Part shown: piece after piece, positions 1-7,516 of the stretch
How the letters are laid out: each line of letters begins with the position of its first letter
How positions within the stretch are numbered: position 1 is the stretch's first letter
Source of the DNA: Bacteroidales bacterium UBA6229
GTDB lineage: Bacteria; Bacteroidota; Bacteroidia; Bacteroidales; F082
Direction of reading: 5' to 3'
DNA: 20,517 bases
Assembly: GCA_002440975.1 (NCBI GenBank)
Contig: DJWN01000028.1
Coordinates: 1-20,517 of the forward strand
Notes under the pieces: model-generated
The model's input: the letters and a program-made list of their open reading frames with translations, nothing else
Database searches by the model: none
Told to the model about the DNA's origin: nothing
Program-made: the position numbers and the translations under genes

Positions 1-450
1 TTCCACATCCTCAAACACCCATTCACCGGCAGGGAAAGGTTTACCAAGCACGAAATACTGAACCATTATATAGGTAAAGTCACTCATGTTTACACTACCA
101 CTGCCATTTACATCCATTGCCAATTCCTGTATTTCGGTGTAATCGATCAGGCCGGCCATATAAAACACTATGCTCAGGGCATCTTCGAGTGTAACCTGGC
201 CGCCGTTCATATCCGTGGAAAAGCTAATGGTATAAACTCCGTCAGCTATATCCTCAAACGCAAAATATCCATTTTCGTTTGTTAGGGTTGCAGCAACCTG
301 CTGCCCAGCCTCATTCAGAAGAATTGCCTCAGCTTCCGGAATGGGGTATTCCGGATTGTTATGATAAAGCAATGTCCCATCAATATAATTCTGTCCGTTA
401 AGTAAAAGCACTGTAAGGCTTAAAACTAATCCTAATAAAATTCTCTTCAT
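1..450 (-). CDS. Secreted protein with carboxypeptidase-regulatory-like and dockerin-like domains (partial, 3' end outside window)
   Basis: Reading leftward from an ATG at 448-450, the frame stays open for 150 codons to the window edge, so the C-terminus is missing. Residues 1-20 look like a signal peptide (MKR, a leucine-rich core, then NGQ). Residues about 21-79 resemble a carboxypeptidase-regulatory or CnaB-like beta sandwich (N-E-N-G-Y-F-A-F followed by D-G-V-Y-T-I). Two EF-hand-like loops follow, at D80 (DMNGGQVTLED) and D113 (DVNGSGSVNMSD), each followed by a hydrophobic helix. That duplicated arrangement is typical of dockerin type I repeats. The domains are known for calcium binding and extracellular protein-protein contacts; the role here is unknown. 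No neighbouring cohesin gene is visible. It is divergent from the gene at 842. The domain reading is good; the function is open. Confidence 0.8.
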   Translation of the reverse strand, partial: MKRILLGLVLSLTVLLLNGQNYIDGTLLYHNNPEYPIPEAEAILLNEAGQQVAATLTNENGYFAFEDIADGVYTISFSTDMNGGQVTLEDALSIVFYMAGLIDYTEIQELAMDVNGSGSVNMSDFTYIMVQYFVLGKPFPAGEWVFEDVE

Positions 451-841
451 GATTTTCGCATTTATTATGTTATTAAATGTACTACCTTTCCTTCCACCCA
501 TAATATTATGATTTCTATTAAAATCGCATCACTTTTTTTGAAAAAAATATCATATTTTTTTTTGGCATGTTTTAACTTGTTGATACAATGCGTGTTAAAA
601 TTGAGTAATTAAAAATATTATTTTTTCATTTCATCTACATTATGTAAACTTGCCCCGCAATCTTTAATCATTTTTCAACGACCACCGATAAATTCCAGCT
701 AAGATACGTAATCAAAATTTGATCTTGTTAAATATTTCTAAAAAATTATTTAAATCAATGTATCTGTTTGCTATAAACTGCTTAACTCAGAATCTAAACC
801 TATCTTTGCGAAGTTATTAGAATAAAACTGAAATCGACACT
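451..841. other. AT-rich divergent intergenic region
   Basis: About 390 bp separate two divergent genes for exported proteins. Poly-A and poly-T tracts are frequent (for example around 531-561). I find no convincing ORF or RNA gene. One clear -7 box faces right (801-808, listed separately). I see no TAnnTTTG match facing left for the dockerin-like gene. A short palindrome ATCAAA-A-TTTGAT lies at 711-723 but has no other support. Confidence 0.6.
801..808 (+). promoter_or_regulatory. Bacteroidota-type -7 box for the thioredoxin-like gene
   Basis: TATCTTTG matches the TAnnTTTG -7 consensus and lies 33 bp before the ATG at 842, so the leader would be short (about 25-30 nt). A -33 TTTG at the usual 19-21 bp spacing is not present; the nearest TTTG (767-770) is about 30 bp upstream. 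The assignment therefore rests on the -7 box alone. Confidence 0.5.
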
Positions 842-2233
842 ATGTTATCAGTATTTAGGTACAGCTCAGTACAATTGTTGGCTTGCCTGAGCCTCTTGTT
901 TACATACCAATCCCGCGATGCAAAAGCACAGGTTAATATCAATATACAACTACCTGAGATAAAGCACGAAAACTATTATCTGGCAAGGTATTATGGGGAT
1001 AAATTCCAACTTGTTGACACTGCTTCGAATGTATCAGATACAAGTATTCAATTTGAACAAACAGCATCCTATCCCGAAGGCATCTATCTGCTCGTTGACA
1101 CTTCAAAAAATCGTTTGCTCGAATTTTTAGTGGGTGAAGACCAGACCTTTAACTTGTATTTACCAAAACAAGCCGGCGAAACAATACATTGTGAAGGCAG
1201 CAAAAATACCTGTCTGTTTATTGATCAGATGAATGTATCAAACAAGATATACAGACTGGCACAGCAACTTAGCGATACTGAGAGTGATCAACATATCAGG
1301 GATTCCTTATTCACAGCACTCAACAATTACCAAAAAAAGATCATAACAGATCATCCTGAATCTTTTGTTGCTAAAATTGTGGCTGCCATGCAGGAAACAG
1401 AGGTTCCTGATAGTATTGCATCTGATCAAAAGAAGGCTTACTATTTCTATAAATCAAACTTCTGGCGGAACTTCGATCTGAGTGATGACCGGTTTTTGAG
1501 AAGTCCGCTCCTGGCAAGCAAAATCAAACAGTATTTTGAGCAATTAGTCCCGCAACAAGCTGATTCAATTAGTAAAGAAATTGATTTTGTGATTAATCAA
1601 ACAGCTGATAATAAAACCGTTAGAGATTATCTGATTTGGTATTTTACTGATCAGTATCAGAATCCTAAAGTCATGGGTTTGGATAAAGTGTTTGTCCATT
1701 TGGCCGACAACTATTTTGCCAAGTACGAAATAGCCAACACATCACCTTCGGTGAAAGAGAAAATTATGGAGCGGGCAGATCAATTACGCAGATTAACACT
1801 CGGATCGCCTGCGCCCGACCTTTGGCTGGTTGACACCACCGATGCTTTTGTAAGCTTTAAATCAATTGAAAGCCCCTACCTGGTTTTATTTTTCTGGGAT
1901 CACGATTGTGGTGTTTGTAAGAAGGAACTTAAGGTTTTAAAAGACTTGTATAAAGACCAGGACAGGAGGTTTGAAGTGTATGGAATAGCTGCCAATGCCG
2001 ACTTTGAAGGCTGGAAAAACTACATCAAAGAAAACCAATTAAACTGGGTGAATGTTAATGGGATGAAAAGCATGACGCCTGATTTTCACGATCTGTACGA
2101 CATTTATGGAACTCCGGTAATTTACGTTTTGGACCCTGAGCGAAAAATAATTGCAAAACGAATTAAAGCCGAACAAATTACCCAGGTGATCGAACACGAT
2201 CAAAAATTCAGGGAGGCTACCGATCAGGATTAA
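842..2233 (+). CDS. Exported thioredoxin-like (TlpA/DUF4369-type) protein
   Basis: This 463-residue protein begins with a signal peptide (hydrophobic core about 8-21, probable cleavage after A-K-A near residue 29), so it should act in the periplasm or on the cell surface. Residues about 31-130 look like the beta-rich DUF4369 domain, followed by a helical DUF5106-like middle. The last ~140 residues form a thioredoxin/AhpC-TSA fold: G-S-P-A-P-D-L near 320, W-D-H-D-C-G-V-C with the redox pair C356 and C359, and the cis-proline segment Y-G-T-P-V-I-Y near 422. Proteins of this build are common in Bacteroidota and are thought to handle thiol-disulfide exchange; the substrate is unknown. The stop lies only 7 bp from the stop of the convergent trmN gene, leaving no room for a separate terminator. 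Confidence 0.88.
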   Translation: MLSVFRYSSVQLLACLSLLFTYQSRDAKAQVNINIQLPEIKHENYYLARYYGDKFQLVDTASNVSDTSIQFEQTASYPEGIYLLVDTSKNRLLEFLVGEDQTFNLYLPKQAGETIHCEGSKNTCLFIDQMNVSNKIYRLAQQLSDTESDQHIRDSLFTALNNYQKKIITDHPESFVAKIVAAMQETEVPDSIASDQKKAYYFYKSNFWRNFDLSDDRFLRSPLLASKIKQYFEQLVPQQADSISKEIDFVINQTADNKTVRDYLIWYFTDQYQNPKVMGLDKVFVHLADNYFAKYEIANTSPSVKEKIMERADQLRRLTLGSPAPDLWLVDTTDAFVSFKSIESPYLVLFFWDHDCGVCKKELKVLKDLYKDQDRRFEVYGIAANADFEGWKNYIKENQLNWVNVNGMKSMTPDFHDLYDIYGTPVIYVLDPERKIIAKRIKAEQITQVIEHDQKFREATDQD

Positions 2234-2240
2234 ATTGGCC

Positions 2241-2954
2241 TCAAAACCCCAAATAATAGTCTTTAAGCAGTGCGTAATAGTCCTTTGTAAAATTGCCGTC
2301 CTGCCCGCGTAATACAAAAAACAATTCATTGAGCTGAGTTGGTTCTGTTTTCTTGAAAAGCAGATTAAGTCTGTTAACATTTTTGCCATCAACAGGAATG
2401 ATATTCATTTTCTGATGCAAAAAAAATCCGGCTTCATCAGCTGCCTTTTTCATTCTGTCCCATTCACCGGCAGGAATCACAACTGCCAAACTTCCATCAG
2501 ATTTCAGGCAGTGCAAAGCAAGTTGAAACAGATCATCAAAATTAAAGTATTCGGCATGTCGTGCCAGGTTCCGTTGTGCTTTTAAACCATGAAATGCCTG
2601 AAAGAAAAAGGGCGGATTGCAAATGATCAGGTCAAACTGCGATTTGCATTGCCTTCCAAATTCACGTGCATCCTGATGATGCAGCTTAAACCGCTGACGC
2701 CATTGCGAAGTATCAAAATTAAGTTGTGCTTCGCGGGCAGATCTTTCATCAATTTCGACCGCCTCAATAGCCCCTACGCCTCGTTGTGCCAGCAACATAG
2801 CAATGATTCCCGATCCGGTTCCAACATCCAGCGCATTTTCAACATTTTCCAGATCAACCCAGGCTGCCAGTAAAATTGCATCTGTACCAATCTTCATCGT
2901 TGATTGGTGATGCATCATGCTAAATCGTTTAAAATGAAACGGCCGTGCTTTCAT
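2241..2954 (-). CDS. trmN: tRNA1(Val) (adenine(37)-N6)-methyltransferase, TrmN6 family
   Basis: The 237-residue protein has a class I SAM-dependent methyltransferase fold. The glycine-rich SAM loop D-V-G-T-G-S-G is at 43-49, the acidic end of strand 2 is V-E-I-D-E at 66-70, and the catalytic N-P-P-F motif of N6-adenine methyltransferases is at 113-116. The opening (F-H-F-K-R-F-S, then K-I-G-T-D-A) and overall length fit the TrmN6/YfiC family, which methylates A37 of tRNA1(Val) in E. coli. The ATG is 6 bp after the rimM stop, so the two are almost certainly co-transcribed, giving a small RNA-maturation unit. NPPF alone would also allow a 50S protein or rRNA methyltransferase, but the start pattern favours TrmN6. 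Confidence 0.85.
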   Translation of the reverse strand: MKARPFHFKRFSMMHHQSTMKIGTDAILLAAWVDLENVENALDVGTGSGIIAMLLAQRGVGAIEAVEIDERSAREAQLNFDTSQWRQRFKLHHQDAREFGRQCKSQFDLIICNPPFFFQAFHGLKAQRNLARHAEYFNFDDLFQLALHCLKSDGSLAVVIPAGEWDRMKKAADEAGFFLHQKMNIIPVDGKNVNRLNLLFKKTEPTQLNELFFVLRGQDGNFTKDYYALLKDYYLGF

Positions 2955-2960
2955 TCGCTG

Positions 2961-3488
2961 CTAGGCATTCAGGTACATTTCGATTAAACCTTCAGGAACA
3001 TCAATCAAAATGTGTTTCTTCTTCCGGTTCACTTCTATAATTATCTCATCCTGAATGGGAATAAGCACTTCCTTGTCACCTTGAAAGACCTGAAAAAGTG
3101 CCTGATTAGGGTACTCCAGCACGGTTTTGATCTGACCAATTTTGCCAAAGGCCCGATCAGATACTGTGAATCCTTCCACTTCGTGAAAATAAAATTTGTT
3201 TCCACTTAATGCAGGAAGAAACTCCAGCGGCAAATAAAGTAATGCGCCCGTAAAACTGCAGGCTTCATCGATGTGATTGATATCCTCAAAAGCGATATAA
3301 GCTTTATTCTTCAATAAGCGGAATGCCTTGAGATAAAAAGGAATCAGCTTTTTGTTTTTCTCAATAAGCAAAAATTCAATATCTGCATAAGCAGCCGGAT
3401 CATCAACATCAACACGAATGCTTAGCCCACCTTCGAGTCCGTGTGTTTTAATTACTTTCCCAAAATAAAAACAATCGTCCTTGTTCAT
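2961..3488 (-). CDS. rimM: Ribosome maturation factor RimM
   Basis: This cytoplasmic protein assists assembly of the 30S head and 16S rRNA processing, binding ribosomal protein S19. Its 175 residues match the usual family length. The N-terminal RimM beta-barrel begins F-G-K-V-I-K-T-H-G-L-E-G (8-19), and a C-terminal PRC-barrel spans about 98-170, with V-L-I-P-I at about 140 and H-I-L-I-D-V-P-E-G-L near the end. In many bacteria rimM sits beside rpsP and trmD; here neither is in the window. It lies 13 bp after a DUF5522 mini-protein and 6 bp before trmN, all on the minus strand. Confidence 0.93.
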   Translation of the reverse strand: MNKDDCFYFGKVIKTHGLEGGLSIRVDVDDPAAYADIEFLLIEKNKKLIPFYLKAFRLLKNKAYIAFEDINHIDEACSFTGALLYLPLEFLPALSGNKFYFHEVEGFTVSDRAFGKIGQIKTVLEYPNQALFQVFQGDKEVLIPIQDEIIIEVNRKKKHILIDVPEGLIEMYLNA

Positions 3489-3501
3489 AATCCATGCTCA
3501 T

Positions 3502-3693
3502 TTATTCGGCTAAATTCCGGTTACCTTTGATATGCCTGGGGTGATACGGGCAATACCGGCATCCATTTCCACAGCAGTAGCCTCTTCGTGTTAAAAAGCT
3601 GGCAGTCATTACCCTGAAACCATGCTCAAGATAATAATCCTCACCTTCAGTCAATTGATTGTTAAATCTATAAAAACGATCATCATAATTCAT
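3502..3693 (-). CDS. DUF5522-type cysteine-rich mini-protein
   Basis: This 63-residue protein has a conserved core: Y-Y-L-E-H-G-F-R-V-M-T, then R-R-G-Y-C-C-G-N-G-C-R-Y-C-P-Y. The cysteines at 40, 41, 45 and 48 form a compact C-C-x3-C-x2-C cluster that could bind zinc or another metal. This matches the DUF5522 family of small Bacteroidota proteins as I remember it; the function is unknown. It starts 48 bp after the upstream glycosyltransferase-like gene and ends 13 bp before rimM, so it is probably co-transcribed with rimM and trmN. Strong motif conservation argues that it is a real gene despite its size. Confidence 0.8.
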   Translation of the reverse strand: MNYDDRFYRFNNQLTEGEDYYLEHGFRVMTASFLTRRGYCCGNGCRYCPYHPRHIKGNRNLAE

Positions 3694-3741
3694 ATTGATA
3701 CCGGAACCATTAAAATTTAATTACGATTATTGGATAAACAC

Positions 3742-5559
3742 TTAATCATCTGCACTATAAAAAATACTTACAGCCATATCATCCAGTTGAAACAAACTAC
3801 CTTCGGGGTTCCACACATATACCTTCACTTGTGCCACCTCGCTATTCCAGGCAGGTATTTTAAAGCCGTAAGAGCCATATCTCCAACGATTTGTAATATT
3901 GTCCGGCAATTGTTTCAATTTTTGAACTTTGTAAAAAACCAGTTGATTATTACGGTTAGTTGCAGCATAAACCACCAGGGCACGGGAGGCAGCATTCGGC
4001 TCCAGCTCTCGGTAGATAAGGTTGGCAGAAACGTAACTCAATCCTGCACCCCCTTCGTTAGTAATTATTTGATTTCCACTAAGTACAAGTGTAGGACTAA
4101 AAGGGTTTGATTCGTTGAGTTCGGCTAGGTGCATTCCTGAGAAAGACTCGCCTGAAAGCTTGATACCATTGCTTGTCCAAACAGCTGAGGCAGTCTCCAT
4201 ATCCATGAAAAAATCCAGGCGATCATACGCATCCAACGATTTAAAAATCGGCTCGGGCTGCCCTCCCAGGATGTGCTCGTACGATTTGGCCGTCTTCAAA
4301 AACACATACCAGTATTTTTCTTTTGTCATCGCGTCAGGATGTATAATTCCACGTTCGTATTGATAGGCCTGAACAAGATTTAACGGGACAACGAGCATCA
4401 AAAACAGACTCAAAAAAACCCGACCTGCCTTAAGACTTAAGAGTGAAGAGAAACCAAGACCCAGCAAAACTGCCAGGATAGCATAATAATCGATCATGGA
4501 TCGCATCCCAAAACTATCTCCAAAAAACCAATTCCACCACGAAGAGAGCATATAAACCAGCAGAACAAAAAATCCAACAAATCCATAAAACTGAAACTTC
4601 GACTGCCGGTATAACACCATCAAACCCGAAAAGACAAGCAACATCAAAGGTGTGTAAACGAAGAATCCCTTTTGATAACTAAACAGAAATGAATACGTTG
4701 CCGGGTTTAAAAAATGAAATCCCTCATTTTTATAGGTGTATAAGATAAGGTCGCCGGTTTGGATAAAATTAAACAAAGGCTGCCATCCAAAACTCAACAG
4801 GAATGCCAGAGCCAGCCATAATAAGGTTACAGGTTTAGCGAATAGTGTTGTCAAGCGAAGTTTAAACTGTAAAAAATCACTTGCAAAAAACGGAATGAGC
4901 AGCAGCAAGATCATATTGGAAGGCCTGATCAATCCGACAATACCAAAAAGAAATGCCGAAACAAACAAATGTTTTGAATGCCCTTTAAGCATATAAATCC
5001 TTGCAAAATAAGCAAAGCCGGCAATGGCAGCAAAAGAATAAACATGCGAATGAGCGGGGTGCAAAAACGCATAATAAAAGAGATTTGTACCCAGCATTAA
5101 CGATAGCAGAACCAACAAACGAACAGGCTTTTTAATATTGTAGGTACTTAATAATGAATTAGTTAACAGCAAACCCAAGGCAAGATAAAAAGCTGCCGCC
5201 AGCCCAACAGCGTATTGAAAAATAATATGATAACCATCGAGCGGCAAAAAAGCCATCCTGGAATACAACATGGCAAGCAAATAAAACGGCAGGATGAGCA
5301 AAGCTGTTCCCAAATAATATTTATTCACGGTTTTGCCCTTGTACTCGTGAAAATAATGTCCCATATAATCCAGGCCACGCTGAGATTTTTCGTAGTCGAA
5401 AACTGCTTTAAAATCAGTTGTTTTATAATGTAAAATTGCTGTGAGATAAGCATAATATCCGCTCCCGTCACCGTCAATAGTCTTTTTTGCATCACCCCCC
5501 TGCCAGAGCTGAACCAACATAAAAACAAGCAATATCCCGGAAACCAATAAAGTTCTCAT
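3742..5559 (-). CDS. Multi-spanning membrane protein, probable GT-C-fold glycosyltransferase
   Basis: The 605-residue protein has one N-terminal membrane segment (3-20) followed by a loop with acidic D29 and D31 in D-G-D-G-S-G-Y-Y. About ten more hydrophobic segments run to residue ~400. Acidic residues in the first extracytoplasmic loop are a hallmark of lipid-phosphosugar-dependent GT-C transferases (the PMT/ArnT/GT39-like group). H-P-A-H-S-H at 167-172, G-L-I-R-P-S-N at 209-215 and a tryptophan-rich W-W-N-W-F-F-G-D-S-F-G-M-R segment at 341-353 recur in Bacteroidota membrane proteins of this type. The final ~200 residues are soluble and beta-rich, perhaps an extracytoplasmic domain. The enzymatic role is inferred from topology and the acidic loop; donor and acceptor are unknown. 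It is the first gene of the minus-strand run ending in trmN. Confidence 0.72.
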   Translation of the reverse strand: MRTLLVSGILLVFMLVQLWQGGDAKKTIDGDGSGYYAYLTAILHYKTTDFKAVFDYEKSQRGLDYMGHYFHEYKGKTVNKYYLGTALLILPFYLLAMLYSRMAFLPLDGYHIIFQYAVGLAAAFYLALGLLLTNSLLSTYNIKKPVRLLVLLSLMLGTNLFYYAFLHPAHSHVYSFAAIAGFAYFARIYMLKGHSKHLFVSAFLFGIVGLIRPSNMILLLLIPFFASDFLQFKLRLTTLFAKPVTLLWLALAFLLSFGWQPLFNFIQTGDLILYTYKNEGFHFLNPATYSFLFSYQKGFFVYTPLMLLVFSGLMVLYRQSKFQFYGFVGFFVLLVYMLSSWWNWFFGDSFGMRSMIDYYAILAVLLGLGFSSLLSLKAGRVFLSLFLMLVVPLNLVQAYQYERGIIHPDAMTKEKYWYVFLKTAKSYEHILGGQPEPIFKSLDAYDRLDFFMDMETASAVWTSNGIKLSGESFSGMHLAELNESNPFSPTLVLSGNQIITNEGGAGLSYVSANLIYRELEPNAASRALVVYAATNRNNQLVFYKVQKLKQLPDNITNRWRYGSYGFKIPAWNSEVAQVKVYVWNPEGSLFQLDDMAVSIFYSADD

Positions 5560-5618
5560 AAAGCATTTTCTGGCTGCGAAATTAAGGAATCCCCTTCAAA
5601 ACAATTCAATTTATTCTG

Positions 5619-6086
5619 CTAAAGCAAGGAAGGTTGCCGTTCAAATCCTGATTCCAGCGAAATAAAAGTTTCTGTAAACGTAATTTCCGGAACAGTTTGA
5701 ATCTTTTCGACGATAATACGCTTGAGATGCTCGTTATTTTGGGTGTAAACCTTGGCCAACAAAGAATATTTACCACTGATGTGGTGACATTCCACTATTT
5801 CCGGAATTTGCCTGATCTTCTCAAAAACTTCATCATGCGTACTGCTTGCTACCAGATTCACCTGAATCCCGATAAAAGCGCAGGTATTTAAGCCCAATGC
5901 CTTGGGAGAAAGATTAAACTGCGATCCGGAAATCACTCCGGCTTCCGTCATGCGGGCAATACGCTGATGAACAGCTGCCCCTGACACCTTACATTTGCGG
6001 GCTACTTCCAAAAATGGAACACGTGCATTGTTGGTTAGCAAATTAAGTATTCGCTTATCTAAAATGTCAAGTTGAAACTTTATCAT
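5619..6086 (-). CDS. Lrp/AsnC family transcriptional regulator
   Basis: A 155-residue regulator is read from the ATG at 6084-6086. An upstream in-frame TTG at 6117-6119 would add 11 residues (MKNQKNFNIKD), but the family normally begins at the D-I-L-D-K-R-I-L helix, so the ATG is preferred. The N-terminal winged helix-turn-helix contains R-V-P-F-L-E-V-A-R and V-S-G-A-A-V-H-Q-R-I-A-R-M. The C-terminal ligand-binding RAM domain includes the I-S-G-K-Y-S-L-L-A-K-V segment. The family forms dimers to octamers that sense amino acids and often regulate a divergent neighbour. Here the neighbour is a sulfur-amino-acid type PLP enzyme with palindromes between the two genes. Confidence 0.9.
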   Translation of the reverse strand: MIKFQLDILDKRILNLLTNNARVPFLEVARKCKVSGAAVHQRIARMTEAGVISGSQFNLSPKALGLNTCAFIGIQVNLVASSTHDEVFEKIRQIPEIVECHHISGKYSLLAKVYTQNNEHLKRIIVEKIQTVPEITFTETFISLESGFERQPSLL

Positions 6087-6153
6087 GTCCTTTATGTTAA
6101 AATTTTTTTGATTTTTCAAAGAACGGCAATTTTTGTTTACAGTTTTTAAGTAA

Positions 6154-6180
6154 TATCAAGCTTTGATAAACTGTTTATCA
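6154..6180. promoter_or_regulatory. Overlapping palindromes, candidate operator for the Lrp/AsnC regulator
   Basis: Two inverted repeats share a half-site: TATCAA-GCT-TTGATA (6154-6168) and TGATAAA-CTG-TTTATCA (6164-6180). Their centres, 6161 and 6172, are 11 bp apart, about one helical turn. They sit directly upstream of the promoter of the PLP-enzyme gene and 68-94 bp upstream of the regulator's ATG. This is the expected place for autoregulation plus control of a divergent target. The binding protein is inferred from location. Confidence 0.55.
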
Positions 6181-6186
6181 TAAATA

Positions 6187-6217
6187 TTGCAATAATGCTT
6201 TCTTTATGATATTTTTG
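6187..6217 (+). promoter_or_regulatory. Promoter of the PLP-enzyme gene (-33 TTG / -7 TATTTTTG)
   Basis: TTG at 6187-6189, a 20-bp spacer and TATTTTTG at 6210-6217 match the Bacteroidota -33/-7 pattern. Transcription would start near 6221-6224, giving a leader of about 20 nt before the ATG at 6243. The -33 element begins 6 bp after the palindrome pair, so a bound regulator would touch RNA polymerase. Confidence 0.65.
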
Positions 6218-6242
6218 TATCAATTATTAAAACTGAAACAAA

Positions 6243-7433
6243 ATGAAATTTGATCCGGCAACAAACATTCAGGACTTAAAACAATTTGGAGAATTTGGAG
6301 ATGTAAATCCCTCCGTAACCGACTCTGCCACTTACACTTTTATGCAGGCAAAAACCATGACTGATACCTTTCATGGCGAGGCAGAAGGGTGTTTTTTGTA
6401 TTCCCGACACTGGAATCCGAGTAATAAATACCTCGCAGATGCCCTCGCATCCATGGAAGGCACCGAAGCCGGATGGGTAACGGCTTCCGGAATGGGAGCT
6501 ATCACCACTGCAATACTGGGCATTTGCCAATCGGGCGATCACATCATCTCGAGCATGACAACTTATGGCGGAACCTTCGCTTTTATGAATAATTGGCTGC
6601 CACGCTACAATATTGAAGTCACCTTCGTGGATATAACTGATTTGGAATCGGTTAGAACAGCCATTAAGCCAAACACAAAAATGATCTACACAGAGGCAAT
6701 GACAAATCCCTTGCTTCAGATCAGTGATTTGCCTGAACTTTCGAAGATTGCAAAATCGAAGGATATCAAACTCGTAGTTGATAACACTTTCACTCCCATG
6801 ATCGTTGCCCCAGCCAAATGGGGTGCCGATGTAGTGGTTTACAGCCTTACGAAATTTGTCAACGGAAAAAATGATTGTGTTGCAGGTGCAATCTGTGCTT
6901 CCAACGAATTTATCAATTCGTTGATCGACGTAAATGATGGCACAGCAATGCTATTAGGCCCTGTTTTGGATCCCCTGCGCAGCTCCAGCATCCTCAAAAA
7001 CCTGCACACACTGCATATCAGGATGAAACAGCATAGCCACAATGCGATGTATCTGGCCGAGAAATTCAAGGCTTACGGTCTTAAGTTTCGCTATCCGGGT
7101 ATGCCTGAAAATCCTGGTCATGAAACACTTAAAAAAATAATGCATCCAGATTTTGGCTTTGGAGGGATGATAGCCATAGATATGGAAACCATGGATCTGG
7201 CCAACAAGCTGATGGAAATCATGGAACTGGAAGACGTTGGATATCTAGCTGTTAGCCTGGGCTATTTTAAAACATTGTTTAGCAACAGCGGCAAAAGCAC
7301 TTCCTCTGAGGTACCGGTAGAAATACAGAAAAAAATGGGCTTATCCGAAGGTTTGGTACGTTTTAGCGTAGGTTTGGATCATGACATTGAAAGAACCTGG
7401 CAAAAAATCAAAAAATCGCTGGAATCTCTGTAA
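6243..7433 (+). CDS. Cys/Met-metabolism PLP-dependent enzyme (cystathionine/methionine lyase superfamily)
   Basis: The 396-residue fold-type I PLP enzyme has the hallmarks of the trans-sulfuration family: Y-S-R-H-W-N-P-S (53-60) for cofactor phosphate and substrate binding, A-S-G-M-G-A (81-86), the stacking tyrosine in T-T-Y-G-G-T (Y108), D180 in V-V-D-N-T-F, and the Schiff-base lysine K204 in Y-S-L-T-K-F. Members include cystathionine gamma-synthase, gamma- and beta-lyase, methionine gamma-lyase and O-acylhomoserine sulfhydrylase. The active-site Cys typical of methionine gamma-lyase (Y-G-C-T) is Gly here (G110), so I do not assign that activity. Divergence from an Lrp/AsnC regulator supports amino-acid-responsive expression. 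It ends at a shared terminator with gcvP. Confidence 0.87.
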   Translation: MKFDPATNIQDLKQFGEFGDVNPSVTDSATYTFMQAKTMTDTFHGEAEGCFLYSRHWNPSNKYLADALASMEGTEAGWVTASGMGAITTAILGICQSGDHIISSMTTYGGTFAFMNNWLPRYNIEVTFVDITDLESVRTAIKPNTKMIYTEAMTNPLLQISDLPELSKIAKSKDIKLVVDNTFTPMIVAPAKWGADVVVYSLTKFVNGKNDCVAGAICASNEFINSLIDVNDGTAMLLGPVLDPLRSSSILKNLHTLHIRMKQHSHNAMYLAEKFKAYGLKFRYPGMPENPGHETLKKIMHPDFGFGGMIAIDMETMDLANKLMEIMELEDVGYLAVSLGYFKTLFSNSGKSTSSEVPVEIQKKMGLSEGLVRFSVGLDHDIERTWQKIKKSLESL

Positions 7434-7454
7434 ATAAAGTATTTTCACCGTCCT

Positions 7455-7494
7455 AAAAAAACAAATGACCAGCCTTTTGGACTGGTCATTTTTT
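7455..7494. terminator. Bidirectional intrinsic terminator between the PLP-enzyme gene and gcvP
   Basis: A perfect 10-bp stem, AAATGACCAG (7463-7472) with CTGGTCATTT (7482-7491), closes a 9-nt loop and runs into a T-run to 7494. On the other strand an A-run at 7455-7461 supplies the U-tract. The hairpin lies 30 bp after the PLP-enzyme stop and 22 bp after the gcvP stop, so it can end both convergent transcripts. Confidence 0.85.
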
Positions 7495-7516
7495 AATAGT
7501 CAAACCCAATAAATGA

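Noticed and set aside
711..723. Palindrome ATCAAA-A-TTTGAT in the first intergenic region
   Set aside because: Short, AT-rich, about 80 bp from the nearest promoter box and unrelated to the other repeats; chance is likely in such a sequence.
2039..2392. 117-codon minus-strand frame spanning the convergent ends of the thioredoxin-like gene and trmN
   Set aside because: It overlaps two well-supported genes and has no recognisable domain.
6087..6119. TTG start extending the Lrp/AsnC regulator by 11 residues
   Set aside because: The ATG at 6084-6086 places the first helix at the family-typical position; the extension is Lys/Asn-rich and unlike homologues.
6243..7433. Naming the PLP enzyme methionine gamma-lyase (mdeA)
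   Set aside because: The catalytic cysteine position is glycine, so only the superfamily call is supported.
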